Positions 54,852 to 63,280 of a stretch of 64,000 nucleotides of DNA are shown here, piece after piece. The stretch spans positions 558,001-622,000 of the forward strand of contig NZ_JAERTY010000002.1 in assembly GCF_016746095.1 (NCBI RefSeq). The letters run 5' to 3'. The position numbers were made by a program, and so were the translations under genes. The DNA is from Sphingobacterium faecale. Lineage in GTDB: Bacteria; Bacteroidota; Bacteroidia; Sphingobacteriales; Sphingobacteriaceae. The notes beneath the pieces were generated by a model. It made no database searches, was not told where the DNA came from, and saw only the letters and a list, made by a program, of their open reading frames with translations. Within the stretch, counting starts at the first letter, position 1; each line of letters begins with the position of its first letter.

Positions 54852-56492
54852 CTAGAAAAAATTCTTTAGTTCGGCGATTCTGTAACTGTCAGGAAGCTCT
54901 CTGCCGTTAATATATAAAGTTGGTGTGGCTCTGATTTTCATATTCTTGCACCAATCCCACATTGCATGTATCTTTTCGGTTTGTAGCTTTAATTCACCAT
55001 TCATCGGATATTTTTTTGCAAATGTTTCATAGTCCTTACTTGGAGCCATATACCAGTCATCCAATGCGCTATGTGCTGTTTCATGTCCCAGCTTTTGTTG
55101 GATAGCAAATAGATGCGCTACCGGTGGGGTTCTGATATCATCTTCCTCTCCTGTAGCGGTAAAAATAATCCGTATCCGTACATCGGGGTTTGACTTTATG
55201 ATATGTTCCAGTTCGGGATGGGCTTTCGAGCAAGGTCCACAATAGGGATTGCACACCTTGATAATTTCATTTGTAGCTTGGGGATTGCCGATCAGGATTC
55301 CCAAATCCGCCACAGGAAAATTAACCCTCTCAGATTTTTCTAAAAGTGCATTAAATATTTCAGGATTATAACGCAGCTTTTCCCATTTTTTTTTATAGTT
55401 TTTACTATCGCTTGCGTTTTTAAGAACAGGGATGGCTGTATAGGACAGAATCAGGAAAGATAGACCAATGAAAAGAATTGTGAAGAAATTGTAAAACTCG
55501 AATGTAACCATCCTTTGGATATCTAAAAATAGATAGCTGATCGCAGCTATAACGTTAATAGCGAGTACACACTGAATTACGAGACACAGGGGGCACCATT
55601 GTTTGACAACTTTCCATTGGTAGTACATCGAAAATACAATGTACGGAGCCACCAGTATTGAAATGCCCGACCAGAGTAATATAAAATTTTCATGAACGGG
55701 AAAGAAAATCTGCGTTGAAAAAAAAGTGGCAAAGAATGTGAATCCCCAGACCGACCAGCTTATTCCAAATAGCGAAGACTTAGAAGAAGAAAGCACTGCA
55801 TTACAATTTAGTTTTTTGTTCGATCCTCCACAGACCTCTTTAATAAATGGATTATGTGCATCTATTTCGTGCCAGATTAAAAGAGAAGAAGTAAGAAGTC
55901 CAACAAAGGATGTTAGTATAAACGTGATACTATACCATGATGAAGCTCCTATCGGTTGGATTAAGATGTTCCCTAATGCTAGTAATAATGTTATAATTAA
56001 TAAATATAGCGGTGTTCTTTTAACAAGCTGCTCCGTTCTTTCTTTTTTTCTGTTCTCCAAGAAGTTTGTCTCCTCTTTGGTAGTGGAAGTATCCAACAGG
56101 AGAACTATGTTTTTGTCTATTTTTTCAAACTCTTGAGAGGATAGTATTGTAAGTTTGCCTGTAATTGGATCAAGGAATTCAATGTTTTCTTCATCAGATT
56201 TAGTCACTACAGTAAATGCGGTCTTAGGCCAGTCCTCTTTTTGGATGGAGCAGATAAATGGTGTTTCAAATTCATTGTATTTGTGATCTCCTTTTTTAAT
56301 AGCAGCGGATTGTACCCCGTATTCGAAGAGTGAGTCTTTAAGTGATAACATGGATGGATATTCAACATTGGCGCTCAGGGTGGTTAATAAACCTTTCTTT
56401 GTATATCTGGCCCCGGCCTTCTCGAGAAGAAACCTACAAGTGTTATATAGGTCACTTTGTTTTCTGTCTGCAATAATATTTAATATTCCCAT
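54852..56492 (-). CDS. VKOR-thioredoxin fusion with N-terminal C39-like domain
   Basis: 546 residues. Residues 1-140 resemble a C39 peptidase fold lacking its catalytic Cys; 160-360 is a VKOR domain with about five TM helices, Cys221/Cys230 in the loop pair and CPLC (300-303) as quinone-side active site; 385-546 is a DsbA/thioredoxin domain with YCGPC (418-421) and ATPTLYINGRELP. VKOR-Trx proteins oxidise cysteines to disulfides using quinone. The C39-like front could recognise GG leaders. It stands between the two six-Cys precursors and has its own LytTR-type box. Confidence 0.88.
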   Translation of the reverse strand: MGILNIIADRKQSDLYNTCRFLLEKAGARYTKKGLLTTLSANVEYPSMLSLKDSLFEYGVQSAAIKKGDHKYNEFETPFICSIQKEDWPKTAFTVVTKSDEENIEFLDPITGKLTILSSQEFEKIDKNIVLLLDTSTTKEETNFLENRKKERTEQLVKRTPLYLLIITLLLALGNILIQPIGASSWYSITFILTSFVGLLTSSLLIWHEIDAHNPFIKEVCGGSNKKLNCNAVLSSSKSSLFGISWSVWGFTFFATFFSTQIFFPVHENFILLWSGISILVAPYIVFSMYYQWKVVKQWCPLCLVIQCVLAINVIAAISYLFLDIQRMVTFEFYNFFTILFIGLSFLILSYTAIPVLKNASDSKNYKKKWEKLRYNPEIFNALLEKSERVNFPVADLGILIGNPQATNEIIKVCNPYCGPCSKAHPELEHIIKSNPDVRIRIIFTATGEEDDIRTPPVAHLFAIQQKLGHETAHSALDDWYMAPSKDYETFAKKYPMNGELKLQTEKIHAMWDWCKNMKIRATPTLYINGRELPDSYRIAELKNFF

Positions 56493-56580
56493 GAATTTAT
56501 TTTTATTAAGTGGTTATTTAAACAGTATGAAACTGCTGTTCCTTAATTTAGGAAGATTATTTTTTAGTAGTGGTCTAAAA

Positions 56581-56609
56581 TACACCAACATGTCCCCTCG
56601 TTACATGAA
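56581..56609 (-). promoter_or_regulatory. LytTR-type direct repeat box 2
   Basis: On the coding strand TTCATGTA-N13-TTGGTGTA, half-sites 21 bp apart, 89 bases upstream of the VKOR start. Both half-sites and their spacing are identical to box 3, while the spacer bases between them differ. Confidence 0.65.
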
Positions 56610-56617
56610 GAGGTGTT

Positions 56618-56655
56618 TTTGACGTGAGTTTTATTGAAGTTAAACTTACGTCAAA
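56618..56655 (-). terminator. stem-loop after precursor 2
   Basis: TTTGACGTGAGTTT / AAACTTACGTCAAA, 14 bp with one G-T pair and a 10-nt loop, 9 bases after the precursor 2 stop. No T run follows on the minus strand, so it is a 3'-end stabiliser or weak terminator. Confidence 0.55.
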
Positions 56656-56664
56656 TCATGTGGG

Positions 56665-56892
56665 TTAGCTTGCCACACAGATTAAGGTGCCATTACGGTA
56701 TCCACAAGAGCCTTCTTTACAATCTGCGTTTCTACAGCTATCCCCTTGATTCTGACAGCTTGCTGAACAATCTTCTGTAGTGGTTGTCCCAGAAGTTGAG
56801 GATACCCATCCACCTATCACGTCTTTTAACTGCTCACGGGATAATTGTTCAATTTCTTTCAGGTTGAGGGTTTTTAATGAAATTTTTTTCAT
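56665..56892 (-). CDS. double-glycine precursor peptide 2 (Ser/Thr-rich, six-Cys core)
   Basis: 75 residues. Leader MKKISLKTLNLKEIEQLSRE then QLKDVIGG. The core begins WVSSTSGTTTTED, where eight of nine residues at 31-39 are Ser or Thr apart from one Gly, then a compact Cys-rich part with C-x3-C-x6-C-x4-C-x4-C-x8-C (42, 46, 53, 58, 63, 72). The Ser/Thr stretch is a plausible acceptor for the glycosyltransferases encoded in the operon and the Cys part for the VKOR-Trx oxidase. Divergent from the LytS/LytTR genes with box 3 between. Confidence 0.88.
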   Translation of the reverse strand: MKKISLKTLNLKEIEQLSREQLKDVIGGWVSSTSGTTTTEDCSASCQNQGDSCRNADCKEGSCGYRNGTLICVAS

Positions 56893-56955
56893 ATTTTTTC
56901 TTCTTTTTTGTAAACCCTCAAATATTTGATTATTATGGCAAGTAATTAACTAAAT

Positions 56956-56984
56956 TACACCAAAGGCTATCCATAGTACATGAA
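56956..56984. promoter_or_regulatory. LytTR-type direct repeat box 3
   Basis: On the + strand TACACCAA-N13-TACATGAA, half-sites 21 bp apart, the same two words and spacing as box 2. It is 64 bases upstream of precursor 2 and its second half-site contains the ATG of the LytS-type kinase gene, so binding would activate one direction and could dampen the other. Confidence 0.65.
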
Positions 56985-58053
56985 AAGTAGAAAGTTGAAA
57001 AAAAATCGAAAGAAAATGATTTTGAAACACCTATTTATCTGGACGATCTATTGGTGTATAGAATTATTGCTTTTTTCTCTTTCTTCTTCAGGTTTTATAC
57101 ACAACAAGAATTTGCTTATAGAATTTCTGTTTAATGCCTTTTGGGGGACTTCATTTTTTTACGTTCTTTTTTTTAGAGTTTTCCCGGCAAAACCAAATCC
57201 TGTAAATTGGATAAAGGTTTTCGGGCGTATAGTATTAACCGTGTTACTGTGCTTAGTATTAAAACGGTGCTGTGTATTGTTAATGGTAGAATATATCAAT
57301 TTCAAAAGTCCAATTGTCGCTAATATTAAGTTTTTCGGAGTTAGTAGTTTAGATGTGTTTTCCCGGTATGGGATATATGCTGCATTGGCTTGGTTTTTCC
57401 GAAGGCAGGGTGAGCTAAATAAGCAAATTGTTCAAAAAGAACTCGAAGAAGAGAAGCTAAAGCGTGAATTGTTGCAGACAAGGTATGCGGTGTTGAATGC
57501 ACAGATTAATCCACATTTTTTATTCAATGTTCTCAATTTTATTCATTCCAAAGCTATTCTATCAAATGATCCGGATATTGATAAAGCTGTATTGCTGCTG
57601 TCCGAGATATTGAGACATTCCCTCCGGGACAATGCAAGGGGACACCGCGTATCTATAGATGAAGAAATAGACCAAATAAGGAAGTTGTGCGAATTGCACC
57701 GACTGCGCTTTAATGGGGAGTTTTATTTTGATATCACACAAGAGGGTACAGATTGTAATAGAAAAATCCCAGTTTTAATTCTATTGACATTCTTTGAGAA
57801 TGCGATGAAGTATGGTGTGTATGATAATCCTGAGTACCCTATCATATTACAAGTAGAGCAATCTGCACAGCTGTTGGAAATATCTTTGAAGAATAAGATT
57901 CGGAACGTTGAATCTGTAAATAATCAAACTAAGTTTTCTATCGGAAAGCGTTATATAAAAAACACCTTAGAACAGTTTTATAAAAATAGTCATATATTGG
58001 ATTACCATGACGATGGCATATATCATACTGTACACCTAAAAATTTATGAATGA
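56980..58053 (+). CDS. LytS-type sensor histidine kinase
   Basis: 357 residues. Four TM helices (about 14-34, 44-66, 77-98, 122-138), coiled linker, then the His_kinase (PF06580) domain with phosphoacceptor His in INPHFLFNVLNFIHSK and an HATPase domain with TFFENAMKYG. No extracellular sensor domain, as in peptide-responsive LytS/AgrC-like kinases. Overlaps the LytTR regulator gene by 4 bases. Divergent from precursor 2, so an exported peptide may be its signal (inference). Confidence 0.92.
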   Translation: MKSRKLKKNRKKMILKHLFIWTIYWCIELLLFSLSSSGFIHNKNLLIEFLFNAFWGTSFFYVLFFRVFPAKPNPVNWIKVFGRIVLTVLLCLVLKRCCVLLMVEYINFKSPIVANIKFFGVSSLDVFSRYGIYAALAWFFRRQGELNKQIVQKELEEEKLKRELLQTRYAVLNAQINPHFLFNVLNFIHSKAILSNDPDIDKAVLLLSEILRHSLRDNARGHRVSIDEEIDQIRKLCELHRLRFNGEFYFDITQEGTDCNRKIPVLILLTFFENAMKYGVYDNPEYPIILQVEQSAQLLEISLKNKIRNVESVNNQTKFSIGKRYIKNTLEQFYKNSHILDYHDDGIYHTVHLKIYE

Positions 58054-58772
58054 TGATCAACTGTATTATAATTGATGACGAGCAGCACGCTATTGATGTC
58101 ACAAAACATTATTGTGGGAGAGTCGCTGATCTGGATGTTAGATCCACATTTACTGACCCGACAGCAGCAGTAGCTTATATCGAAGCAAATGGAGAAGCTA
58201 TAGATCTGGTATTTTTGGATATAGAAATGCCGCGATTTTCGGGTCTTGATTTCTTAAAGGCTTATGATCTCAAGAATGTTGTTTTGGTTACCGCATACTC
58301 AGATTTTGCATTGGATTCTTATCGATACGGTGTCGTTGATTATCTACTCAAACCTTTTTCTTTTGAGCGTTTTTGTTTAGCCATTAATAAAGTATCCGAA
58401 AAGATAGAGAGGAATAAAAAGGTTTCTGAAGACGTTGAAAAGGAACCCAGATCTCTGTGTCTGAAATTAGACCGACAGAAATATGTTAAGTTAGCCTATG
58501 AAGACATAAAATATATCCAAGCAGCACAAAATTATTCGGTTATATATACAATGACAGAACAGATAATTGTACCCTTTAGGTTACAAGAGGTACAGAAGTT
58601 ATTACCCTCAGAGCGATTCCCTCGGATTCATAAATCACACATTATCCATATGGATTATTTTGAAATATTGGATGGAAAAACGATTAAATTGAAAGCCACT
58701 GATCGTCACTTGTTATTAGGTCCAACCTATAAACAGGAATTTCTAAAAATTATAAATATTGGTAGAGATTAA
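58050..58772 (+). CDS. LytTR-family response regulator
   Basis: 240 residues. Receiver 1-120 (IIDDE pocket, Asp in FLDIEMPRFSG, Thr in LVTAYSD, Lys in LLKPFS) and C-terminal LytTR DNA-binding domain (about 145-238) with KLAYEDIKYIQAAQNYSVIY and FPRIHKSHIIHMDYFE. LytTR domains bind paired direct repeats two helical turns apart, which fits the three 21-bp boxes in this cluster. ATGA overlap with the kinase gene. Confidence 0.94.
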   Translation: MMINCIIIDDEQHAIDVTKHYCGRVADLDVRSTFTDPTAAVAYIEANGEAIDLVFLDIEMPRFSGLDFLKAYDLKNVVLVTAYSDFALDSYRYGVVDYLLKPFSFERFCLAINKVSEKIERNKKVSEDVEKEPRSLCLKLDRQKYVKLAYEDIKYIQAAQNYSVIYTMTEQIIVPFRLQEVQKLLPSERFPRIHKSHIIHMDYFEILDGKTIKLKATDRHLLLGPTYKQEFLKIINIGRD

Positions 58773-58776
58773 TATT

Positions 58777-60093
58777 ATGCGCATCTTTTTTCTGACGTTT
58801 TTAATACTTATTACATTTTCGTTTACCCAAGCCCAGACCAAGCTGACCTTGGATCAGTGTTTGGAGCTGCTGCAGTCGCAGAATGAAGATATCCGTCAGG
58901 CCAATATCAATATCCTCTTGGCTGAGGTCGATGTCAAGGATGCCAAGAATGCTTATATCCCTACGCTTTCTTTTGGTGCAGGCCATAGCTATAACCTAGG
59001 TCTCGCTTTTGACCAGGTAGCAGGACAGCTCATCACAGGCAATAAATGGTCTAATTCCGCGAATGCGAATATCAGTACCCGAGCGACATTGTTTCAGGGA
59101 TTTGCTTTGAAAAATAAGCTCAAACAGTCACTGATAGGACTGGAAAGTAAAGAGGTACAGAAGAATCGACTGGAACAATCCCTCAAACTGGAATTATTGT
59201 CCAAGTACTTTGAGGCAGCAGCCAATAAGTCGCTGCACGAGACGAGTCTTAAGCAGTTGCAGTTTGCGCAAGAGCAGTTAAATCAGGAACAGACCAAGTT
59301 TCAATTAGAGACCAATACGCTCGTCGATGTAGCACAAGCGGAGAGCCAGGTGGCCAGTAGCGAATTGACCGGTATTGTGAATATGACTTCTTATACTAAT
59401 AGTCTGGTCGCTTTAAAGCAGTTACTTGGATTGCCTCTTACTGATTCTGTCTCTATAGAAAGCCCTAATCTCAAGTTAACTAATACAGTATTGTCACCAC
59501 AGGGACAGACCGGTGTACTAGACGATCCTACAATACAACTGGCCGAACTATCTTTAAAACAATCGGAGCTTAATCTTAGCTATGCCAAGGGGCCTTACTA
59601 TCCCACGGTCAGTTTTTCGGGCGGATACGGTACGAATTATTCGTCCGAGCGAAAGGACTATCTGACAGGAATCTATATGCCCTTTTTTAATCAGCTCAAC
59701 CAGAATAGAAATCTCAATTTCGGTCTATCACTGAGTGTCCCAGTATTCGATGCCTTCAAGACCAAGAATAATATCAACCGACTGAAGCTTGATCTGGAAA
59801 ATAAGCAGTCCGAACTAAATAAGACAAAGGTAGAGCGAGAGAAGGTATTGACCTTGGCTATACAGGAGTATTACAAATCGGCGAAGGAGTATCAGGTGTT
59901 ACAGGTGCAGTATGCTGCCCAGGAGAAAAATTATGGCGCTATGAAGGAGCGTTATGATATCGGTGTGACTACTGCGATGGAGTATAATAAGGCTTTGTTA
60001 GATTATAACGTTGCCGAAGCCAATGTGATTAAGGCCAAATATACGCTGATGTACAATGGCGAGGTGATTAAAGTGTTGAGAGGGGAGAAGTGA
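58777..60093 (+). CDS. TolC-family outer-membrane efflux protein
   Basis: 438 residues from MRIFFLTFLILITFSFTQAQ, a signal peptide; the frame opens six codons earlier but within the regulator gene. Two OEP repeats with the LTLDQCLELLQSQNEDIRQA start and the long helical hairpins of TolC. Completes the exporter made of the C39 ABC protein and HlyD encoded on the opposite strand. Co-transcribed with the two-component genes (5-base gap), an arrangement that ties the outer-membrane exit to the sensor. Confidence 0.92.
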   Translation: MRIFFLTFLILITFSFTQAQTKLTLDQCLELLQSQNEDIRQANINILLAEVDVKDAKNAYIPTLSFGAGHSYNLGLAFDQVAGQLITGNKWSNSANANISTRATLFQGFALKNKLKQSLIGLESKEVQKNRLEQSLKLELLSKYFEAAANKSLHETSLKQLQFAQEQLNQEQTKFQLETNTLVDVAQAESQVASSELTGIVNMTSYTNSLVALKQLLGLPLTDSVSIESPNLKLTNTVLSPQGQTGVLDDPTIQLAELSLKQSELNLSYAKGPYYPTVSFSGGYGTNYSSERKDYLTGIYMPFFNQLNQNRNLNFGLSLSVPVFDAFKTKNNINRLKLDLENKQSELNKTKVEREKVLTLAIQEYYKSAKEYQVLQVQYAAQEKNYGAMKERYDIGVTTAMEYNKALLDYNVAEANVIKAKYTLMYNGEVIKVLRGEK

Positions 60094-60220
60094 TGATTTC
60101 GATGGCTATTGCTGTTTTATCAGCTCCGATGATGTAGGAGTTTTGGTTAAACTTACTTTCGAATAAATCGCGAGATTTTAACCATCGATAAGTTTATTGC
60201 TCTCTAGTCGCTCTCTGGCA

Positions 60221-60950
60221 TCAAGAAGTATGTTGTGTATCTAACTCCAAGATAAAGGCTTCAAGTTCACGGAGTATAGCAGTTTCAAGGTCTTTTTTAA
60301 GGTAAGTATTTTGAAGACCCAGGAAATCTAAAAAATACGGATCCTTAAAATTGTCGTTTATCGCGGAATGGTTACTTTTAGCCGACCACAGTAGAAGAGC
60401 CTGCTCTGAGCATCATTTAGTCCTCCTTTCCATACATGACACCTTGCTCACGTAATAAATTTTTCTCCTGTTCTATACTGCTCTGTAGCCCTATCTTTTT
60501 ATCCTTTGAAGAAAGCAATCTTTCATAATATAAAGAATTTATATTTCGCTCCAGGCTTCTGGTACTCCAGTTTTGTTCTTCTGCTTCGCGAATATAATAT
60601 TCTCTGGCACGTTCGTTTTCCACGCGCATTATTGTGCGATGATGCGTCCAGCTCAATTTGCTACGCAGTGCGTAGCATTTTTGAATATCGGGGTACGTTA
60701 AGTAAAACTGTCTGAAGTTCCGCAGGTTAGCGGGAGAGAATCCGCTTCCGAATTTTTTGGACAATCCTTTAGATAGAATCTTTAGAAGAGAATCGCCATA
60801 ACCAGCCTTTGATTTGCCTTGTTGTTCGTCTTCTACAATCCTTTGACCTATCAGCCAGTATGATTCAACCATAGAGATGTTGATCACATGATAGGCTTTT
60901 TGACGACCGTTTTCTATAATGTTGATTATATCTGAGACTATAGATTCCAT
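60221..60950 (-). pseudogene. frameshifted DUF1016 (YhcG-type) nuclease gene
   Basis: The N-terminal 177 codons (60417-60950) are intact: ESYWLIGQRIVEDEQQGKSK, GYGDSLLKILSKGLSKKFGS, NLRNFRQFYLTYP, LSWTHHRTIMRVEN. After a frameshift and deletion the C-terminal PDDEXK-side domain resumes as NFKDPYFLDFLGLQNTYLKK followed by DLETAILRELEAFILELDT and stops at 60221. Full proteins have about 340-370 residues. The family consists of restriction-associated or mobile-element nucleases. Confidence 0.75.
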
Positions 60951-60981
60951 CGTTGCTTAGTCTTTTAGTTTATAATTGACC

Positions 60982-61557
60982 TTACTTTTTAACCTCTTTT
61001 GGTTTTCTTCTGGAGTTTGCTCCTTTGTTTATGTCTCGCTGTTTTTGTAGGAGTACCTCATACTCATCATCTGAATTCAGCTTTATGTCTGAAAAGAACA
61101 TGTCACAGAAGAAACCGATTTCTTTACCACTAGCTATCTCTAACTTTGTTATTTCATCAATTTTAATCTTTCGGTCATCAGTACTAAAAATATCATCTAA
61201 ACGTTTTGAGGTAAGGCCTGTAGCTTCTACCAGTTTTTTCTTGGGGAAAACTTCATAATGATAGTTATTTGTGAAGTAGATGCCCAGTGAAGTTAGGCTA
61301 CTACCTTTCTCTACTTGTTTAACATTGTGAAAATATGTTTCGCCAAATATTTTATTAAGAAATTCCTGATGATTCTCTTTGAACAATAATTTTAGTAATA
61401 TAAATTGTGTGCATAAAAATCTGTTATGATTTTTAGAGAGAATGTTGCTAATTGTTGACGCAGGAATGCCTGTTCTAGCATGTATTTCGATAGAGCTTAT
61501 TTCATCTTTCTTAATCTTATCTTTTAAGTAGTCAGCTAAATTATTTTTCCAGCACAT
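60982..61557 (-). CDS. HTH-domain protein, 191 aa
   Basis: Two helix-turn-helix-like parts: SSIEIHARTGIPASTISNIL (about 20-40) and LVEATGLTSKRLDDIFSTDD with KIKIDEITKLEIASG (about 108-142), the second resembling an XRE-type fold. Basic C-terminal tail (RRKPKEVKK). Probably a DNA-binding regulator of a mobile or defence element; target unknown. Lies 31 bases upstream (5' side) of the broken DUF1016 gene on the same strand. Confidence 0.65.
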   Translation of the reverse strand: MCWKNNLADYLKDKIKKDEISSIEIHARTGIPASTISNILSKNHNRFLCTQFILLKLLFKENHQEFLNKIFGETYFHNVKQVEKGSSLTSLGIYFTNNYHYEVFPKKKLVEATGLTSKRLDDIFSTDDRKIKIDEITKLEIASGKEIGFFCDMFFSDIKLNSDDEYEVLLQKQRDINKGANSRRKPKEVKK

Positions 61558-61570
61558 TTTAAAATATAGT

Positions 61571-61601
61571 TTTGGTTTTTCAAAAAGTGTTTGTATATTT
61601 G
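61571..61601 (+). promoter_or_regulatory. full-consensus promoter pointing into a gene-free region
   Basis: TTTG (61571-61574), 19-base spacer, TATATTTG (61594-61601): a complete Bacteroidota promoter. Its transcript would begin near 61608 with the hairpin AATCAG-TTCG-CTGATT. A second -7 box, TATCTTTG, is at 61694-61701. No protein gene starts within the next 1 kb except small frames. Confidence 0.6.
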
Positions 61602-61707
61602 TCTAACAATCAGTTCGCTGATTGAGTCTCGTCTAGTGAAACCAGCAATTTTAAAAGACGCGAGGCCCTTAGGAGCATATTCCCAATTTTGTATATCTTT
61701 GTACAAT

Positions 61708-61790
61708 CTATGGGATAGGCTTCTACTGGAACCCGTGTCGGCCCTTGCTGGTGCCAACTAGGCGGGGGAAGGTAGAAGCCTATCCTTTTT
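61708..61790 (+). ncRNA. candidate structured small RNA with strong terminator stem
   Basis: GGATAGGCTTCTAC (61713-61726) and GTAGAAGCCTATCC (61772-61785) pair over 14 bp with no mismatch and are followed by T5. The enclosed 45 nt are GC-rich and can form inner stems (for example GGC/GCC pairs around 61740-61755). The TATCTTTG box at 61694-61701 would start an RNA of about 80 nt right before it. Not tRNA, SRP RNA, tmRNA or a riboswitch that I recognise. Confidence 0.45.
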
Positions 61791-62605
61791 ATTAGCTCTA
61801 TTTTTCCTCAGCGAGACTCTTAAATGTGTAACCAAATTTTATAAACTATGACGACACAAGAGTCTTCCATTGCCAATGTACAGCACACGACCAAAGGTCG
61901 AGGTTGCTACCCAGCGCTACGCGTACTGATAAAGAACAAATGCTGTCCGCCCGAATAGTGCAATACGATATTAAAACCAATAAAGGGGTATATAGACCAT
62001 AGTCTATAATCTAATACGTATTAAGGGCCTGAATGGTCAATAATCAGTATTTCTCTTTTGGTTTTTCCGACTTGTACAGATATGAATCCGGTACAGGACA
62101 GACGTGTTTTCCACATATATGGACTTAAGCAATCTAAAAGTAAGGATAATATCAATGTCTTCCAAGGATACGAATCAAAATAATATAGATTTTCTATAAG
62201 TAAGCAAGTCGGTTTTTATTCATGCGCAGATGAGGCGTCACCAATTATTAGACCCTTATGAAATAACCCAATAATCCTCGTCTGCCTTTCAACATTATTT
62301 TATTAACCGTGTGGCTTGGCTAAAGGCTGTATAGTTTTTAGACCCGTTAGACTCCTCTGCGTTCCGCTCAGGGGGACGGGATAATATTAGGTCACATCAA
62401 AAATAACCGAAAAATGAACAATTTTTTAAGGGGTGGGAGAGGTATGGCCGTTGGCCAGAGCCGTGTCCGACTACTGGCGGATGACAAAGTAACACAGTTA
62501 CAGAGTGACAAAGACCTTTCTAGTCGCCTGATAATCGTAAAGATGAAATTGCCTTGTAGGCGTGTAGACCTCTCTGTTCCGCTGTGCTCCAATCGAGGTG
62601 ACGCA
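61791..62605. other. gene-poor stretch before the TlpA gene
   Basis: A short frame at about 61848 (MTTQESSIANVQHTTKGRGC, 36 codons) is not convincing. ATAGACcataGTCTAT is a small palindrome near 61992-62007. At 62340-62390 CCCGT...ACGGG and at 62560-62605 CTCTGTTCCGCTGTGCTCC...GAGGTGACG look like REP-type intergenic words. Nothing else seen. Confidence 0.4.
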
Positions 62606-63280
62606 ATGGGAGGGCTTGTAGCTTACAGCCTAAAGCTTATAGCTTTAATATTCTGTGTGTTGTTTAGTTGGCTTTCGGTTACTCCTGCTCAAGGGCAGGA
62701 GGCCGTAAGGTCTGTCAAATACGTACAGCCCGAGGAAGGAAGTATAACGCCTTTGTATATAGGAGACACTATTCCTGAAGTATTCTGGAATTATAAAATG
62801 CCTATTTACTTGGATACCCTAGGTCGTGACTCCGTTTGTCTGGCCGATTTTCGTGGAGATAGTAAGGTTCTGATCATTGACTTCTGGCCTACATGGTGCG
62901 GCCCCTGTATAGAATCTGTATTGAAGTTAGATAGTATTACGCGCAATAAAGGCTACAAGAATGTTCAGTTCATTTCGCTCTGTGTGATGGAATCCGAAGA
63001 GCGTTTAGAAGCATTTATTGAGCGGTCTAAATTTGGAGTGACCTCTTTATTTGACTTTTCCTATTTAGCTAATCGGATGCTAGCTCGTTATAAAGAAAAG
63101 CTAGGGATACTTATGATTAAAGACGGTAACCTGTGGGGAGCTCCAGACGGACGAACATTGACAGTTGAAAACTTAGATCGTATCGAGCAGGGTAAATGGG
63201 AAGACCTGACAATAACTTTTATGCCTGAGCGTGATAAGATTAGGTTGTCCAAAGAAGTTAGAAAGGAGCATGCTCAATGA
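62606..63280 (+). CDS. TlpA-like secreted thioredoxin-fold protein
   Basis: 224 residues from MGGLVAYSLKLIALIFCVLF, a signal peptide ending near QGQ. The frame is open 64 codons further upstream but that part is repeat-like intergenic sequence. Thioredoxin core with FWPTWCGPC (Cys98, Cys101); Pro replaces the usual Ala before Thr-Trp, and the C-terminal half lacks a clear cis-Pro strand. Overlaps the SusC-like gene by 4 bases (ATGA), so the two are translationally coupled. Confidence 0.85.
   Translation: MGGLVAYSLKLIALIFCVLFSWLSVTPAQGQEAVRSVKYVQPEEGSITPLYIGDTIPEVFWNYKMPIYLDTLGRDSVCLADFRGDSKVLIIDFWPTWCGPCIESVLKLDSITRNKGYKNVQFISLCVMESEERLEAFIERSKFGVTSLFDFSYLANRMLARYKEKLGILMIKDGNLWGAPDGRTLTVENLDRIEQGKWEDLTITFMPERDKIRLSKEVRKEHAQ

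Noticed and set aside
60417..60950. DUF1016 gene as a complete 177-aa protein
   Set aside because: The nuclease-side domain continues in a shifted frame down to 60221, so the gene is broken.
61536..61757. Minus-strand frame of 73 codons overlapping the HTH gene start
   Set aside because: Its sequence runs through the inverted repeat at 61713-61785 and a + strand promoter; composition is not protein-like.
61713..61785. tRNA, SRP RNA, tmRNA or retron msr-msd for the inverted-repeat element
   Set aside because: No cloverleaf, no GGAA-type SRP loop, no tag reading frame and no reverse transcriptase gene nearby.
62414..62605. N-terminal extension of the TlpA-like protein
   Set aside because: The signal peptide begins at 62606; the upstream 64 codons are repeat-like intergenic DNA without protein character.
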